From: Amphiura filiformis
Lineage: Eukaryota; Echinodermata; Ophiuroidea; Amphilepidida; Amphiuridae
NCBI RefSeq assembly: GCF_039555335.1
Contig: NC_092647.1
Location: forward strand, 14,742,094 to 14,806,093
Reading direction: 5' to 3'
Length of the DNA: 64,000 nt
Shown here: positions 25,501 through 32,759 of the stretch, one piece after another
Numbering within the stretch: the stretch's first letter is position 1
Layout: the number at the start of each line of letters is the position of its first letter
Translations under genes and position numbers: made by a program
The notes under the pieces: generated by a model
The model's database searches: none
The model's input: only the letters and a program-made list of their open reading frames with translations
Told to the model about the DNA's origin: nothing

Positions 25501-28500
25501 CTTAAAAAAAGGAATAATTAAACCCTGATGATGTGGTGTAATTATTATGGAATAGAGCTAAGTTTTCATGTAGGCCCTATTTAACTTTATTCTGAAAAAA
25601 ATTAATATTTAAAAAATAAATGCACTTGTAATCAGGTTTAAAAAATTGGACGTCAATTTGGTTCACTTTTTTGGACAGCCTTCAGAGTTAAACTATTTAA
25701 AGGTCATCAAAACTGAGATTTTGGTATCAAATGAAAGCTCATATTTTTCTCATTACCTCGGTGAAATGTAACGCCGAGCAAAATATGTTTCTGACAAAAC
25801 AGTGATTTGTGGTACCACACCGAAAGTGTATGTAATATCTTATGGGGCATTGTTATACACGTTTTATCTAAAACGCTTCAGCAATGCAACTCAAAATTGG
25901 GAAGCAAATTGTTTTAATACCAGGCATAAATCTAAGGTAGAAAAGAGAACATGAAAAATTGGACCACGCCTCTGTAATTCTTTAAATATTAATTCGTACA
26001 GAATAAAGCTATAAATATATGAATATATAGCTTTATTCAATAATAATTACAAGATGTTATTTTGGTTCACTCTTTGGGACTGTCACAGGGTTACATTACC
26101 ATAATTTTGTTTAATATTATTTTTACAGAATAAAGCTAAATACACAAATATTTAGCTTTGGGTTAACTATTGATTTTTAGAATATTAATTTTTACAGAAT
26201 AAAGTTGAATATGAATATTTAGCTTCATTCCATAATAATTATATCATGTCATTTTGGTTCACTTTTTTTGACAGTTATCAGGGTTAAACTATTAATTCTT
26301 AAAAATTTAATTTTTACAGAATAAAGCTATAAATATATGAATATTTACCTTATATGTCATTTTGGTTCAATCTTCGGGACTGTCACAGGGTTACATTACT
26401 ATAATTTTTTTAATATTATTTTTTATGGAATAAAGCTAATTTTTAAATTTTTATTTTTTACAAAATAAAATTAAATATGAATATTTAGCTTCATTCCATA
26501 ATAACTACTTCATGTCATTTTGGTTCACTTTTTTGGATAGTCATCAGGGTTAAATTCTCATTCCAGATCCCTTAAGCTAAATAAAATATGAATTTTTAGC
26601 TTCAATTACATCATGTCATGTTGGTACACTCTTTTGGACAGTCATCAGGGTTAAATCTAGGCACCGGAGTTTTGCGCGGTTCGCGCAAAAGCGCACATTT
26701 TCGCGCATTTGGGTGTCCAAAGCGCATTTTGGGTTCCATCAAGAATGTTCACGATTTTGACCCATCGATAAGCTTAAAGTTAAAACTTACGATTTTATGC
26801 CCCAAATCGGCAGCATTTACAAGAAAATTCACGCAATATTGGTTCTAACTTCACTTATGTACATCAAAATACAAATAACGATCATTAAACCAAGCATAAT
26901 GTGGGGAAATTTGCCCTTGCTTTCGACATTTCGATCGACGATTTGTGATGGTCGCCATCTTTATTTTTGAAAACAGGGGATCGCGCATTTTAGCGCATTT
27001 TGACCTATTTTAGCGCATTTTGCCGTTTTAAATCGCGCGAAACTCCGGTGCCTAGTTAAATCTAATTTTGTCAATATTTATTTTTAAAGAATAAAGCTAT
27101 GAATATTTAGCTTTATAAATTCAATACTATTTGCATCATGTTATTTTGGTTTGGAGCATAAATGTGATGGATATTGATGCAACTTCAGTGGACGGTGATC
27201 CTTGAGTGAGGGTTTCTCAAGAAGTTGGGATCAAAGGTCATCTAAGGGTCATTTGTGTTCATTGTTAACAATTGCAGGTGATGAGTCTCATTTATGAATA
27301 GGGTGTTCACAACAGTGGAGCAATATCATTGATCATGGTGCACCCAAAATGTTGGGTCCACAGACTAATACAGACTATTCACCACTAGCCAAAGTCCTTG
27401 TGCTTTGTATGCTGTGAATTCTTGCATATTCATGAGGGCTGACAGCTTAATTGTGTGTGTCTCACAAATCATGCCAGCGTTATGTGCCTTTGCATTGCGC
27501 TTGCGTTATGTGATAGTCTAGAGTGTTGTGTGTCTACGCGTAAAATGTGAAAGACTAAAAAAAGGCGGTATGTGGGTAACAGTTTCATCTGTCGCACGTC
27601 ATGGACTGATTGACCTTCATTAAGGGTGGTCTTAACCCTGGAATTATGGAAACTTTCGGGCTTCATAACTGCTAAATTATTAGTCTAAAGAATATAAAAG
27701 TATACATTTTTAGACTGGAAATGACTTGCTGAATTCATCTGTGAGGTCAATTTGGGCCAAAATGCTCATTTTGGAGAAAATCCCAAAAAGCGGGTTTTTG
27801 GCCCAAATTTTATTAAGCGTAACAAAAAAATTGTTAAACCAAAATTTTTTTTATTAATTTTTAAAAACTAGATAAAAATATTTAGGGAGCGTTTTTTCAT
27901 TTTTTTGAATTTTGACCAACTTTGAGAAATTTGCCCAAAAATGGTGATTTTCCCAAATTTCAAATATTTTTGGTGAAGTTGGTCAAAATTCAAAAAATGA
28001 AAAACGCCCCCCTAGATATTTTTATCTAGTTTTTAAAATTAATAAAAAAATTTTTAACCAAACAATTTTTTTGTTACGCTGCACGAAAAATTTGGGCCAA
28101 AAACCCGCTTTTTGGGATTTTTCCAAAATGAGCATTTTGGCCCAAATTGACCTCACAGATGAATTCATCAAGTCATTTCCATTCTAAAAATGTATACTTT
28201 TATATTCTTTAGACTAATAATTTAGCAGTTATGAGGCCCGAAAGTTTTCATAATTCCAGGGTTCAGACCAACCTTAACGGGTGATGCTAGGACTTAGCCT
28301 ATTGGAGAATAGTCTTTATTTGTCTGAGGTTGGGTCCCATTCATTGGGTCAAAGATCATGTAGAATTTGAGGGAAATGTGCAGTGATCATATTAGAGTGT
28401 ATAACAGTTTGATAGATTTGTATAAACCTTTGAAATTGATGGATCTGAAATTCTTTACATTTACAGAGGGCGGAAGATGAACAGTGGCCTTGAGGCAGCT

Positions 28501-29042
28501 ATCCAGGAAGCTATGTTAGAATTGGACAAGCAAACAGAACTGGTAAGTGCAAAAAAACCCCAACCTATTGAGGGTTTAGTGCAGGCATTCTCAACTGGAA
28601 CTTCCGAAAGCCCCGATAAAGCACCACTGCACCTTACCCGCTATGCATACGCGCTACCTCGCTAAGTTCTCCCTTAATGCCATGTTGGCACTTCAAGCTC
28701 ACTAAAATATTCCAGTTGGCACTTCGAATAAACTAGTTGAGAAGGCCTGGTTTAGTGGCCCTATCTGCAATAGCTGCCCTATAGACATTCAACAATTTCT
28801 GCATTTTGATATTGTACACCAGAAAATATGACACCTGGCAGCTATTGCAGATAGGCCTTCTTGCACTAGCCCTCAATATAAGGCAACACATTGTTATGAA
28901 CAGGTCAACGGTGACAAGATACATAATAGCTAATTGTATTGTGTATATGTGTGTAATATTGCAGGCTGCAGAAAAAGGACATCCAGCTGCTTCCATACCA
29001 TCAGGATACAAACCGAAAGCAAAGCGAAAACGCCTCAGGTGA
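4379..29042 (+). CDS. MBD5: MBD5/MBD6-like methyl-CpG-binding-domain and PWWP protein (whole gene, 7 coding exons)
   Basis: Coding exons: 4379-4590, 5507-5877, 9377-17028, 20115-20308, 22373-22485, 28467-28542 and 28965-29042, all with GT-AG introns in matching phase. The corrected protein is about 2898 residues, roughly twice human MBD5. In order it has an MBD5/6-type domain (about residues 53-160), an AT-hook-like KRPRGRPK (about 197-204), polyQ, two lysine/arginine-rich nuclear-localisation-like patches, a very long acidic Ser/Thr/Glu-rich region, a PWWP domain (about 2768-2830, GYPSWPG core) and a basic end. MBD5/6 proteins are nuclear and bind the BAP1/ASXL H2A deubiquitinase (Drosophila homologue six-banded); their MBD lacks strong methyl-CpG binding. 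Exon 3 contains three single-base frameshifts (about 11321-11366, 13360-13367 and 16704-16735). With one base removed and two added, the total is divisible by three, which favours assembly errors over a dead gene. The orthology call is strong; methyl-DNA binding is not inferred. Confidence 0.88.
4665..5085. mobile_element. hAT-like element in MBD intron 1
   Basis: The ends are TAGGGCTGTTGTC and GACAACAGCCCTA. The flanks TTGATTAATA and TTGATTATTA are near-identical and probably a slightly altered duplication. GTCGACA-like words recur inside. No intact transposase. Confidence 0.6.
5507..5877 (+). CDS. MBD5: MBD gene coding exon 2: core of MBD
   Basis: Acceptor TTTTACTGCAG before 5507; donor CAAG|GTACAG after 5877 (phase 1). 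It encodes [20 protein letters not shown] and KLCNHKRKVIAMAALQQ, which match the MBD5/6-specific form of the MBD almost residue for residue as I recall the human protein. The cysteine cluster CKCGLEC is diagnostic. A His/Pro/Ala-rich linker follows. Confidence 0.92.
5900..6375. repeat. short diverged repeats of a GTGCTA-TTGCACTC unit
   Basis: Between 5950 and 6070 the motif GGTGTGCTA followed by a TTGCACTC-like word recurs at least three times. A related word (GGTGCGCTATAAATCGC) reappears near 7771. No gene recognised; this is MBD intron 2. Confidence 0.35.
6380..7302. mobile_element. GTCTCGCCTG-ended element carrying a 109-bp tandem repeat
   Basis: The outer ends are inverted: GTCTCGCCTGATAAGGCAGG at the left and CAGGCGAGAC at the right. 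Inside, a GT-rich microsatellite (6430-6470) is followed by five to six copies of a roughly 109-bp unit with the anchor GGTCATCTGAGGTCAAATT (near 6618, 6728, 6837, 6947 and 7052). The conserved phrase GGCATGAAACTTGGTGGG recurs in each copy. No transposase. Confidence 0.65.
7303..8413. other. MBD intron 2 sequence without gene
   Basis: AT-rich intronic DNA with a short G-run near 8290. No exon-like segment with splice sites and domain sequence was seen. Confidence 0.4.
8414..8730. mobile_element. hAT-like MITE in MBD intron 2
   Basis: The ends TAGTGCTGTTGTC and GATAACAGCACTA are inverted. Flanks TATGACTA (8406-8413) and TATGACTG (8731-8738) match 7 of 8, consistent with an aged 8-bp duplication. 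Non-coding. Confidence 0.65.
9086..9219. repeat. small inverted-repeat element
   Basis: TGTAATTTCTGCACATAA at the left is complementary to TTATGTGCAGAATTACA at the right, about 130 bp apart. It lies 160 bp upstream of the exon 3 acceptor. Confidence 0.55.
9377..17028 (+). CDS. MBD5: MBD gene giant coding exon 3 (AT-hook, polyQ, acidic low-complexity region)
   Basis: The acceptor TTGTATTTCAG precedes 9377 and the donor CAAG|GTAAGA follows 17028, so about 2551 residues come from one exon. It opens with GTKRPRGRPKAK, an AT-hook-like motif, then LSVSQLLALRG, a Gln/His/Met-rich tract (9577-9710), a Pro/Ser/His region (9715-9990), and basic patches at 10732-10795 (SRKRKSPASKSGKTKS) and 11947-12066 (ending KKVKDILAEA). 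Most of 12180-17028 is Ser/Thr/Glu/Asp/Gln-rich without a recognisable domain and has short acidic runs (13156-13178; 16899-16926). The frame changes three times (frame 1 to 2 near 11345, 2 to 1 at the AAAAA run 13363-13367, 1 to 3 near 16720) while composition stays continuous. The acidic half is probably disordered. Confidence 0.85.
11321..11366 (+). other. apparent frameshift in MBD exon 3 (one extra base)
   Basis: The upstream frame stops at 11365-11367 and the downstream frame has its last stop at 11318-11320, so the reading frame must move forward one base within this interval. Coding-like sequence continues on both sides (EQKWYLSMIK before, IRDLHHMGLAAFPPG after). The exact base cannot be fixed. 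Confidence 0.75.
13360..13370 (+). other. apparent frameshift in MBD exon 3 (A-run one base short)
   Basis: At the AAAAA run one more A would join DLASK to NDDIKCEESKPLQTEST, an acidic sequence like the rest of the exon. Without it, the frame runs into a basic stretch and a stop at 13433-13435. Confidence 0.8.
16704..16735 (+). other. apparent frameshift in MBD exon 3 (one base short)
   Basis: The upstream frame reads NNDESTPVL and then stops at 16759-16761. The frame giving LPELQSVPSPEGVGT and the acidic exon end has a stop at 16701-16703, so the shift lies between these points. Confidence 0.75.
17075..17840 (-). mobile_element. Penelope-like element fragment with GIY-YIG endonuclease, flanked by inverted copies
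   Basis: On the minus strand, roughly 17550-17300 encodes SVVVYEIPCSDCTSSYIGQT followed by GTQLGDRLKEHK. This is the Cys-containing GIY-YIG nuclease motif typical of Penelope-like retroelements (tyrosines at YE and YIG, arginine in RLKEH). No reverse transcriptase is left. Two about 200-bp copies of the end region lie tail to tail (17078-17300 and 17608-17840, inverted), a structure known from Penelope elements. Each copy contains a CTTCTGATGAAG word followed by a perfect short hairpin (ATGTGTG/CACACAT). It sits in MBD intron 3, about 50 bp after the exon 3 donor. Confidence 0.75.
17995..18130 (+). pseudogene. decayed duplicate of an MBD exon 3 segment in intron 3
   Basis: The segment 18060-18125 matches exon 3 near 12553-12620: both contain ACTCAATCCATCACCT, then a CTACTGCCT core and a CCACCTCC-type proline-coding run, with about one difference per five bases. 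Weaker similarity extends upstream. No splice sites frame it as a real exon. It looks like an old partial duplication of coding sequence. Confidence 0.55.
18177..18745. mobile_element. CAGGGGTGTGAAA-ended element with 6-bp duplication
   Basis: It starts CAGGGGTGTGAAATC and ends TTTCACACCCCTG. TGGTTC flanks both sides (18171-18176 and 18746-18751). The same ends recur in the 55687-55858 element. No intact coding frame. Confidence 0.75.
19095..19200. mobile_element. fragment related to the CAGTGGCGG hAT-like family
   Basis: The stretch ends GCGCCGCCACTG, the complement of the CAGTGGCGGC terminus seen complete at 20824-21026 and 47548-47739, and contains the same G-rich GGGGGGGCAA-type interior. 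The opposite end is missing. Confidence 0.45.
19694..19801. mobile_element. MITE with a telomere-like (CCCTAA)n core
   Basis: Inverted ends GTAACTACAGAATACC and GGTATTCTGTAGTTATG enclose about seven CCCTAA-type units (19723-19762), the complement of the TTAGGG telomere repeat. The inverted ends suggest a mobile repeat that carries telomere-like DNA, not a fused chromosome end. Confidence 0.6.
20115..20308 (+). CDS. MBD5: MBD gene coding exon 4: first half of PWWP domain
   Basis: The acceptor CTTTCTATGACAG before 20115 and the donor GAAAG|GTAAGA after 20308 keep the frame (phase 1 in, phase 0 out). It encodes ELETGDLVWGQIRGYPSWPG, the start of a PWWP domain with PSWP in place of PWWP, then an Arg/Thr-rich insert before the exon end. 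An alternative acceptor at 20078 (TACTGTAG) is also in phase and would add 12 residues; the later site has the better pyrimidine tract. PWWP domains bind methylated histone tails and DNA. Confidence 0.88.
20824..21026. mobile_element. hAT-like MITE, CAGTGGCGG family
   Basis: Ends CAGTGGCGGTGCCAGG and GGTGCCGCCTCTG are inverted and flanked by an exact 8-bp repeat GTTGTTTG (20816-20823 and 21027-21034). G-rich interior, non-coding. Confidence 0.8.
21134..22185. mobile_element. hAT-like non-autonomous element, 1.05 kb
   Basis: Ends TAGGCTTGTTATCG and CGATAACAAGCCTA are exact inverted repeats, flanked by GTAATCAT on both sides (21126-21133 and 22186-22193). Interior TGTCGACA/TGTCGCCA words resemble those of the 4665-5085 element. 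Open frames inside are short and show no transposase motif. Confidence 0.8.
22373..22485 (+). CDS. MBD5: MBD gene coding exon 5: second half of PWWP domain
   Basis: Acceptor GATTTCTTTCAG, donor AGAAG|GTACGT. It encodes VWVMWFGDHSYTQV and KLKTLSEGLEAHHRARKRNR: the later strands of the PWWP barrel (WFGD/H motif) and the start of its helical bundle. Confidence 0.88.
22830..23205. repeat. inverted-repeat element in MBD intron 5
   Basis: TTGCTTGTCCTCCA near 22854 recurs inverted as TGGAGGACAAGCAA near 23175, each beside an A- or T-run. The arms are about 60 bp with differences. Non-coding. Confidence 0.5.
23426..23638. repeat. fold-back element with about 40-bp arms
   Basis: Left arm includes TACAAAATATGGTTCAAGCA; the right arm is its complement, TGCTTGAACCATATTTTGTA. 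Outer words TTGCCTAAGT and ACTTGGGCAA extend the pairing. About 210 bp in total. Confidence 0.65.
23873..24788. mobile_element. TTAA-flanked fold-back element
   Basis: TTAA lies at both ends (23869-23872 and 24789-24792). The ends GGGCAGAGTAATGG and CCATTTCTCTGGCC are imperfect inverted repeats. TTAA duplications are typical of piggyBac and Kolobok elements. Its interior (a run ending TATACATTTTTGGAAAGGAA) resembles part of the 27636-28261 palindrome. Confidence 0.5.
24891..24945 (+). repeat. tRNA-like 5' fragment, probably from a SINE
   Basis: TGTAGCTCAGTGGTTAGAGC has the D-arm and A-box form of a tRNA (TAGCTCAGTGG) with GCTC/GAGC pairing. No B box or acceptor partner follows within tRNA distance, so it is not a working tRNA gene. 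Confidence 0.4.
25000..27150. repeat. inverted satellite-like array (about 110-140-bp degenerate unit)
   Basis: The unit reads roughly GAACCAAAATGACAT, then GGAATAAAGCTAAATATTC, TTTATTCTGTAAAAATTAAT and TTAACCCTGATGAC. Copies run in one direction from about 25020 to 25640 and in the opposite direction (ATGTCATTTTGGTTCACT) from about 25650 to 27150, so the array is a large palindrome. Each unit contains its own AATAAAGCTAAAT/ATTTAGCTTTATT inverted word. A single-copy stretch (25690-25990) and a hAT-like element (26658-27054) interrupt it. Confidence 0.65.
26658..27054. mobile_element. hAT-like MITE inserted in the satellite array
   Basis: Ends TAGGCACCGGAGTTT and AAACTCCGGTGCCTA are exact inverted repeats flanked by GTTAAATC on both sides (26650-26657 and 27055-27062). 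The interior repeats GCGCATTT several times near each end. Confidence 0.8.
27636..28261. mobile_element. piggyBac-like palindromic MITE
   Basis: Almost the whole 626 bp is a palindrome with arms of about 300 bp. It starts CCCTGGAATTATGGAAAC and ends in the complement. TTAA precedes it (27632-27635) and TTCA follows (28262-28265), one base from TTAA. CCCT ends with TTAA duplications are typical of piggyBac. Non-coding. Confidence 0.7.
28467..28542 (+). CDS. MBD5: MBD gene coding exon 6: PWWP C-terminal helix
   Basis: Acceptor ACATTTACAG, donor GAACTG|GTAAGT. It encodes GRKMNSGLEAAIQEAMLELD then KQTEL. LEAAIQEAM is close to the helix after the PWWP in vertebrate MBD5. Confidence 0.88.
28582..28749. 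mobile_element. hAT-like MITE in MBD intron 6
   Basis: Ends CAGGCATTCTCAACTGG and AGTTGAGAAGGCCTG, flanked by exact 8-bp repeats GTTTAGTG (28574-28581 and 28750-28757). 168 bp, non-coding. Confidence 0.8.
28757..28856. repeat. hairpin repeat with about 20-bp arms
   Basis: ATCTGCAATAGCTGCC at the left pairs with GGCAGCTATTGCAGAT about 80 bp to the right. It directly abuts the 28582-28749 element. Confidence 0.5.
28965..29042 (+). CDS. MBD5: MBD gene terminal coding exon 7: basic C-terminus
   Basis: Acceptor GTAATATTGCAG, then AAEKGHPAASIPSGYKPKAK and RKRLR before TGA at 29040-29042. The lysine/arginine cluster is a likely nuclear localisation signal. A possible poly(A) signal AATAAA lies at 29257-29262. 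Confidence 0.82.
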   Translation, partial: AAEKGHPAASIPSGYKPKAKRKRLR

Positions 29043-29256
29043 CCTCTTGACTCGGACGTTCCCTCAATTGGCGACCGTATCAATACCCACTAATTCGAAG
29101 GATGGAAAATCTATGTAACTGTGAATTGTATGGTCCGAAGACGATTCTATGGAATGCTCTAAGTTTGGTTATCCATCCAGCACTGTTTCCCGAGTATACA
29201 ACCGATATTCTTCACCCCATTATGTACTATCCATTAAAAGTAAACAAAGGCACCAA

Positions 29257-29262
29257 AATAAA
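29257..29262 (+). promoter_or_regulatory. candidate poly(A) signal of the MBD gene
   Basis: AATAAA 215 bases after the stop codon. Position fits a short 3' UTR, but downstream cleavage elements were not established. Confidence 0.35.
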
Positions 29263-29441
29263 TTTCCAATAGTGCAGTAGGGTTTTGCTTTGGTGCTGTA
29301 GGTCACAGGTAACTGTTGCCTCGGATTAGCTGCCCTCTCCAATATGAAGGTCTGCTCTGTTACTCCACTCAACGATCACATTACTGGTTTAACTATACTA
29401 TTCAGCAAATTACTTCTGCGGTGTCTGTGTGCGCTGTCAGA

Positions 29442-29776
29442 TTATCACGTAAAAAGAACTAGGTCACATGATGCTACGCATCTCGACCAGCGACTGAGGT
29501 GCCAATGTGATGATGACTTGATTCAATTAGCCAATCAGAACCCCATTTTCGTATACGCCATAAAGTGCGCCAAATTGCCAGACCGCTGAAGTACTGTGCT
29601 GAAAACTATCGTTGATGTATTTTTATCATAGTTCCTTCACACTATTTTGCCGATGTAGGGCGTGTATGTGGAAATGGGGTCATGTTTGGCTAATTGAATC
29701 ACATTGTGCATTATCATCATCTCATAGGTTGAATAAGCCATGTAGCATCACATGACCAGGTTCTTTTTGTGCGATA
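29442..29776. repeat. fold-back element with about 37-bp arms plus inner pairing
   Basis: TTATCACGTAAAAAGAACTA near 29442 pairs with AGGTTCTTTTTGTGCGATAA near 29757. Inner words TTCAATTAGCCAAT and TTGGCTAATTGAA also pair. Intergenic. Confidence 0.6.
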
Positions 29777-29966
29777 AACGGGACACGCTGCATTAGAAGA
29801 TGCAAAGTGACCTTGCTGAGGACAATATGCCATCATGTAGTCTCCTCTGCCATACAGATAACATCATCCTGATGAGAACGGGAGGATATTTCAAAGGTTG
29901 TTTCTGTGACCACGAACGCACTATTCTTGAGATGTCTCCATCCAAGTCAGAAATATTTTTGTTCCT

Positions 29967-30303
29967 AATGTTGGTTTCATACTTTCCTGCCACTCTGATG
30001 ATGATTCTGCTTCACTGAGCAGGCACACCAGAAACACTAGTGGTGACCAGCGGCAAGTCGATATGTCAATCACTCCACCGCTTTGCCCAAAGCTGCAGAT
30101 CGCTAGGCGTTGAATTAAGAGTCAACTCGGGAGTGGTGCCACTCTGATATATGTGAACAGAATGCGATTTTTTGCCAATGAGCACAGAACGGTGCTTAGC
30201 GGCAACATTGGCTTTCAGAGTCATGCCGCTGCAGCTCTGCGATGTGCCACCCTGCATGCAGAAAACTCAGCGGCAAACGGCAGAAAGTATGAAACCAGCA
30301 TTA
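29967..30303. mobile_element. MITE, TTTCATACTTTC family, intact copy
   Basis: Ends TGGTTTCATACTTTCCTGCC and GGCAGAAAGTATGAAACCAG are inverted repeats. The interior AGTGACCAGCGGCAAG-like stretch and GCGGCAAC words match the copy at 38552-39133. Confidence 0.65.
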
Positions 30304-31061
30304 AGGCCTGCGGGGTCTTGATTTTGATTTGGGTGAGGAGTCTCTGATTCTCAAATAATACAAAAATTTAACAAAAAATAATGCAGAAATATAAAGTCTG
30401 ACATTAAGCTAAAGTAGTACATTTTCCAGATTAAAAACAATAAAAAATGAAACGGTACCTCTTCTCTAAACCAACTGTGCAATTATCTTTGTAGAGCCTG
30501 AAAGTGCACCCCCTGTACCTACATTTCCACATGACCACCCTAGTTTTGATTCTTCAAATATCATAAAAACCCTTAGAAGGAACAAAACTACAGAGAAAAA
30601 ATCTTTCCACCAAGGGACGGAAGAATCAAGAATACCTAAGGTGTTCCACTTATAGTGACCTTTGTGTTAAATTAAAAAGAGCATCATCTTGCCCAGATAC
30701 AAATTTAATCCCAATCTGCAAAATACTGCAGTGCGGTATCGTAATTAAGTTAAATACATTGCGAGTTGCATTGAGTTGCGGGAAAAAATAATCAATATAT
30801 CGGCATAGCACCGCAAAGCAATAGCGACGTGGTAAGAACAGACCTTTACTCAAGTGGAAACTGAATTAGATCAAATTATCTAGCTTGGGTATATGCCATT
30901 AATTATCATACATTATACTATAATGCACATTGTTGCCTCTGCTATCAAAACAGACTATATTATCAGCATGAAACTGCTGATGGGTACAGGGCTAAGCAAT
31001 CATGGTGAAAATGGAAGGGCATGATGAAATAGGTCATCCTGTGCCTACAAACTGTGTGAAT
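30304..31061. other. intergenic DNA, nothing recognised
   Basis: AT-rich sequence; no gene, RNA or complete repeat identified. Confidence 0.4.
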
Positions 31062-31342
31062 TCTCTTTAGTCCGAAGGGTCGCTAGTCCGAAGGTTCTCT
31101 AGTCCGAAGGGTCGCTAGTCCGAAAACCAAATTAAGTTCGCTAATCCGAAGGTTCTCTAATCTGAATATAGAATAAGGGTTAAGGTTTAGGGTTAGCGAG
31201 CCTTATTCTATATTCGGACTAGGGGGAACCTCGGACCAAAGAACCCGATATTCGGACTATGGTAATAGTAAATCACGTGTTCGGACTAGCGAACCTTCAA
31301 ACTAAGGAGCCTTTGGACTAGGGAACCTTCGGACTAGAGAGT
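31062..31342. repeat. AGTCCGAAGG inverted/tandem repeat element
   Basis: The left part repeats CTAGTCCGAAGG-like words four or more times; the right part has the complement (CCTTCGGACTAG). The outer ends CTCTTTAGTCCGAAGG and CCTTCGGACTAGAGAG pair. A short TTAGGGTTAG telomere-like word lies in the centre. Confidence 0.6.
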
Positions 31343-32590
31343 TGTCGCCACAAATTGAACTACACACTGTCACATTCACTAGAGACGAAATAATACCTTG
31401 TAATTGAATAAAGATGATTTGTAGTCTAATTACTTTTGGGTAAAGTACATGGACTGCACCATTGACTCGGTAGAATAGTGGTGTACCACATTGACTACTC
31501 TTTGTCTTCTCAAAAATATCCCAATTTTGGCACAACTTTACAATATTTTCTTTGAAAATAGAAAGTCTTTTGTGCCAAATGAACCTCATATTTACTGCAT
31601 CAAAATCCTGACATGCGTCAGAATGAACACAATGCGAGTATGGCAAGTTCATGTGAGTTCGGAATCGGACTTTGATGCAATCATTAATAAACCCCGGTTT
31701 ATTTAGAGTTGAACAAAGTAGGAAATTACAATGATTGTATGCATATGATTACCACAGTACCGGCAGTTTTCACTCAGAAAAAGACTATGTTCCGATGGTA
31801 AAATTGTGAGCGAGGTGGGATCATCAGATTTGAATTGCCTAAAATCACGGGGTGTTAACCTACATGCTCGTGAGTTCATCGTCAAAGTACAAATCGCACA
31901 AAATATTATGTAAACATGTAAATAAGTGCAAGTTAGTGGGGATGGGTGAGATCATAGATGAGATTTTTGTTTGTTGGGTTTTGAAGAAATGTTTTGATAC
32001 TAACAAATTGCGGCAGCGAGAGAGGCTAAAGAGTGCAAAGTTCATAGTTGTGTATCATAGTGTTTATCAGTGAAATGAAATCCAAAATAATAACAGTTGG
32101 AATTATATTAATATTATTAATGATATCACACAATAAATACAAGAAAATAATGCCTTGTATGATATTCATTCTAGTTTTCAGTTGAATTGTGTATATACAT
32201 TCACATTTTTTGCAGATATATGTACAAATGTACAAAGAGTATTTTCTATTTATGTACTAAAGTATCGGTTATGTTGAATTCTTTCAAAGTGGTTGCCAGG
32301 GAAACCAGTTAATCTGTTTAATCAGTGCTCAAGTTAATTTCCATTTTGTTTTTCTTCCTTCTTTTGCACCACCATATTGATATTATTCGAGTGGGCAGTC
32401 ATATGTGTATTTCAAAAGGCACTATTTATCAGCAAAAGTGTGAACAAGATTTAACTTTTTTTTTTATAAAATTCAGTTTTGTGTTTTTCATATGAAAAAT
32501 TGGCACAAAGGAAGGAAACAGCTGTGCAGAAAATGCTGAAAAATGTTTAAGTGCCATTCAATTTTCAACACAATCAATAACCTCTAACAT
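31343..32590. other. intergenic DNA, nothing recognised
   Basis: AT-rich sequence with no domain-like open frame or clear repeat borders. Confidence 0.4.
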
Positions 32591-32607
32591 TGACTAAAGT
32601 TTTATTC

Positions 32608-32735
32608 AGATTTCCTTTGACAGCTTAACCATCGCGTATACGTGCGCGACATCAAGCGTGTGCATTGGAACTTGTGCAAATAATACGCGCCTGGACGGCT
32701 AGCAGTACGCGTAATTTGTAAAAGGAAATCTGAAT
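32608..32735. mobile_element. TA-flanked MITE, TTCAGATTTCC family, copy 1
   Basis: Ends TTCAGATTTCC and GGAAATCTGAA, each next to TA. The interior has CGCGTATACGTGCGCG and a GGACGGCTAGCAGTACGCG word. A copy in reverse orientation lies at 48539-48676. TA flanks suggest a Tc1/mariner-type origin. Confidence 0.6.
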
Positions 32736-32759
32736 AACAGTTTAAGATGTCCCTTGTAG

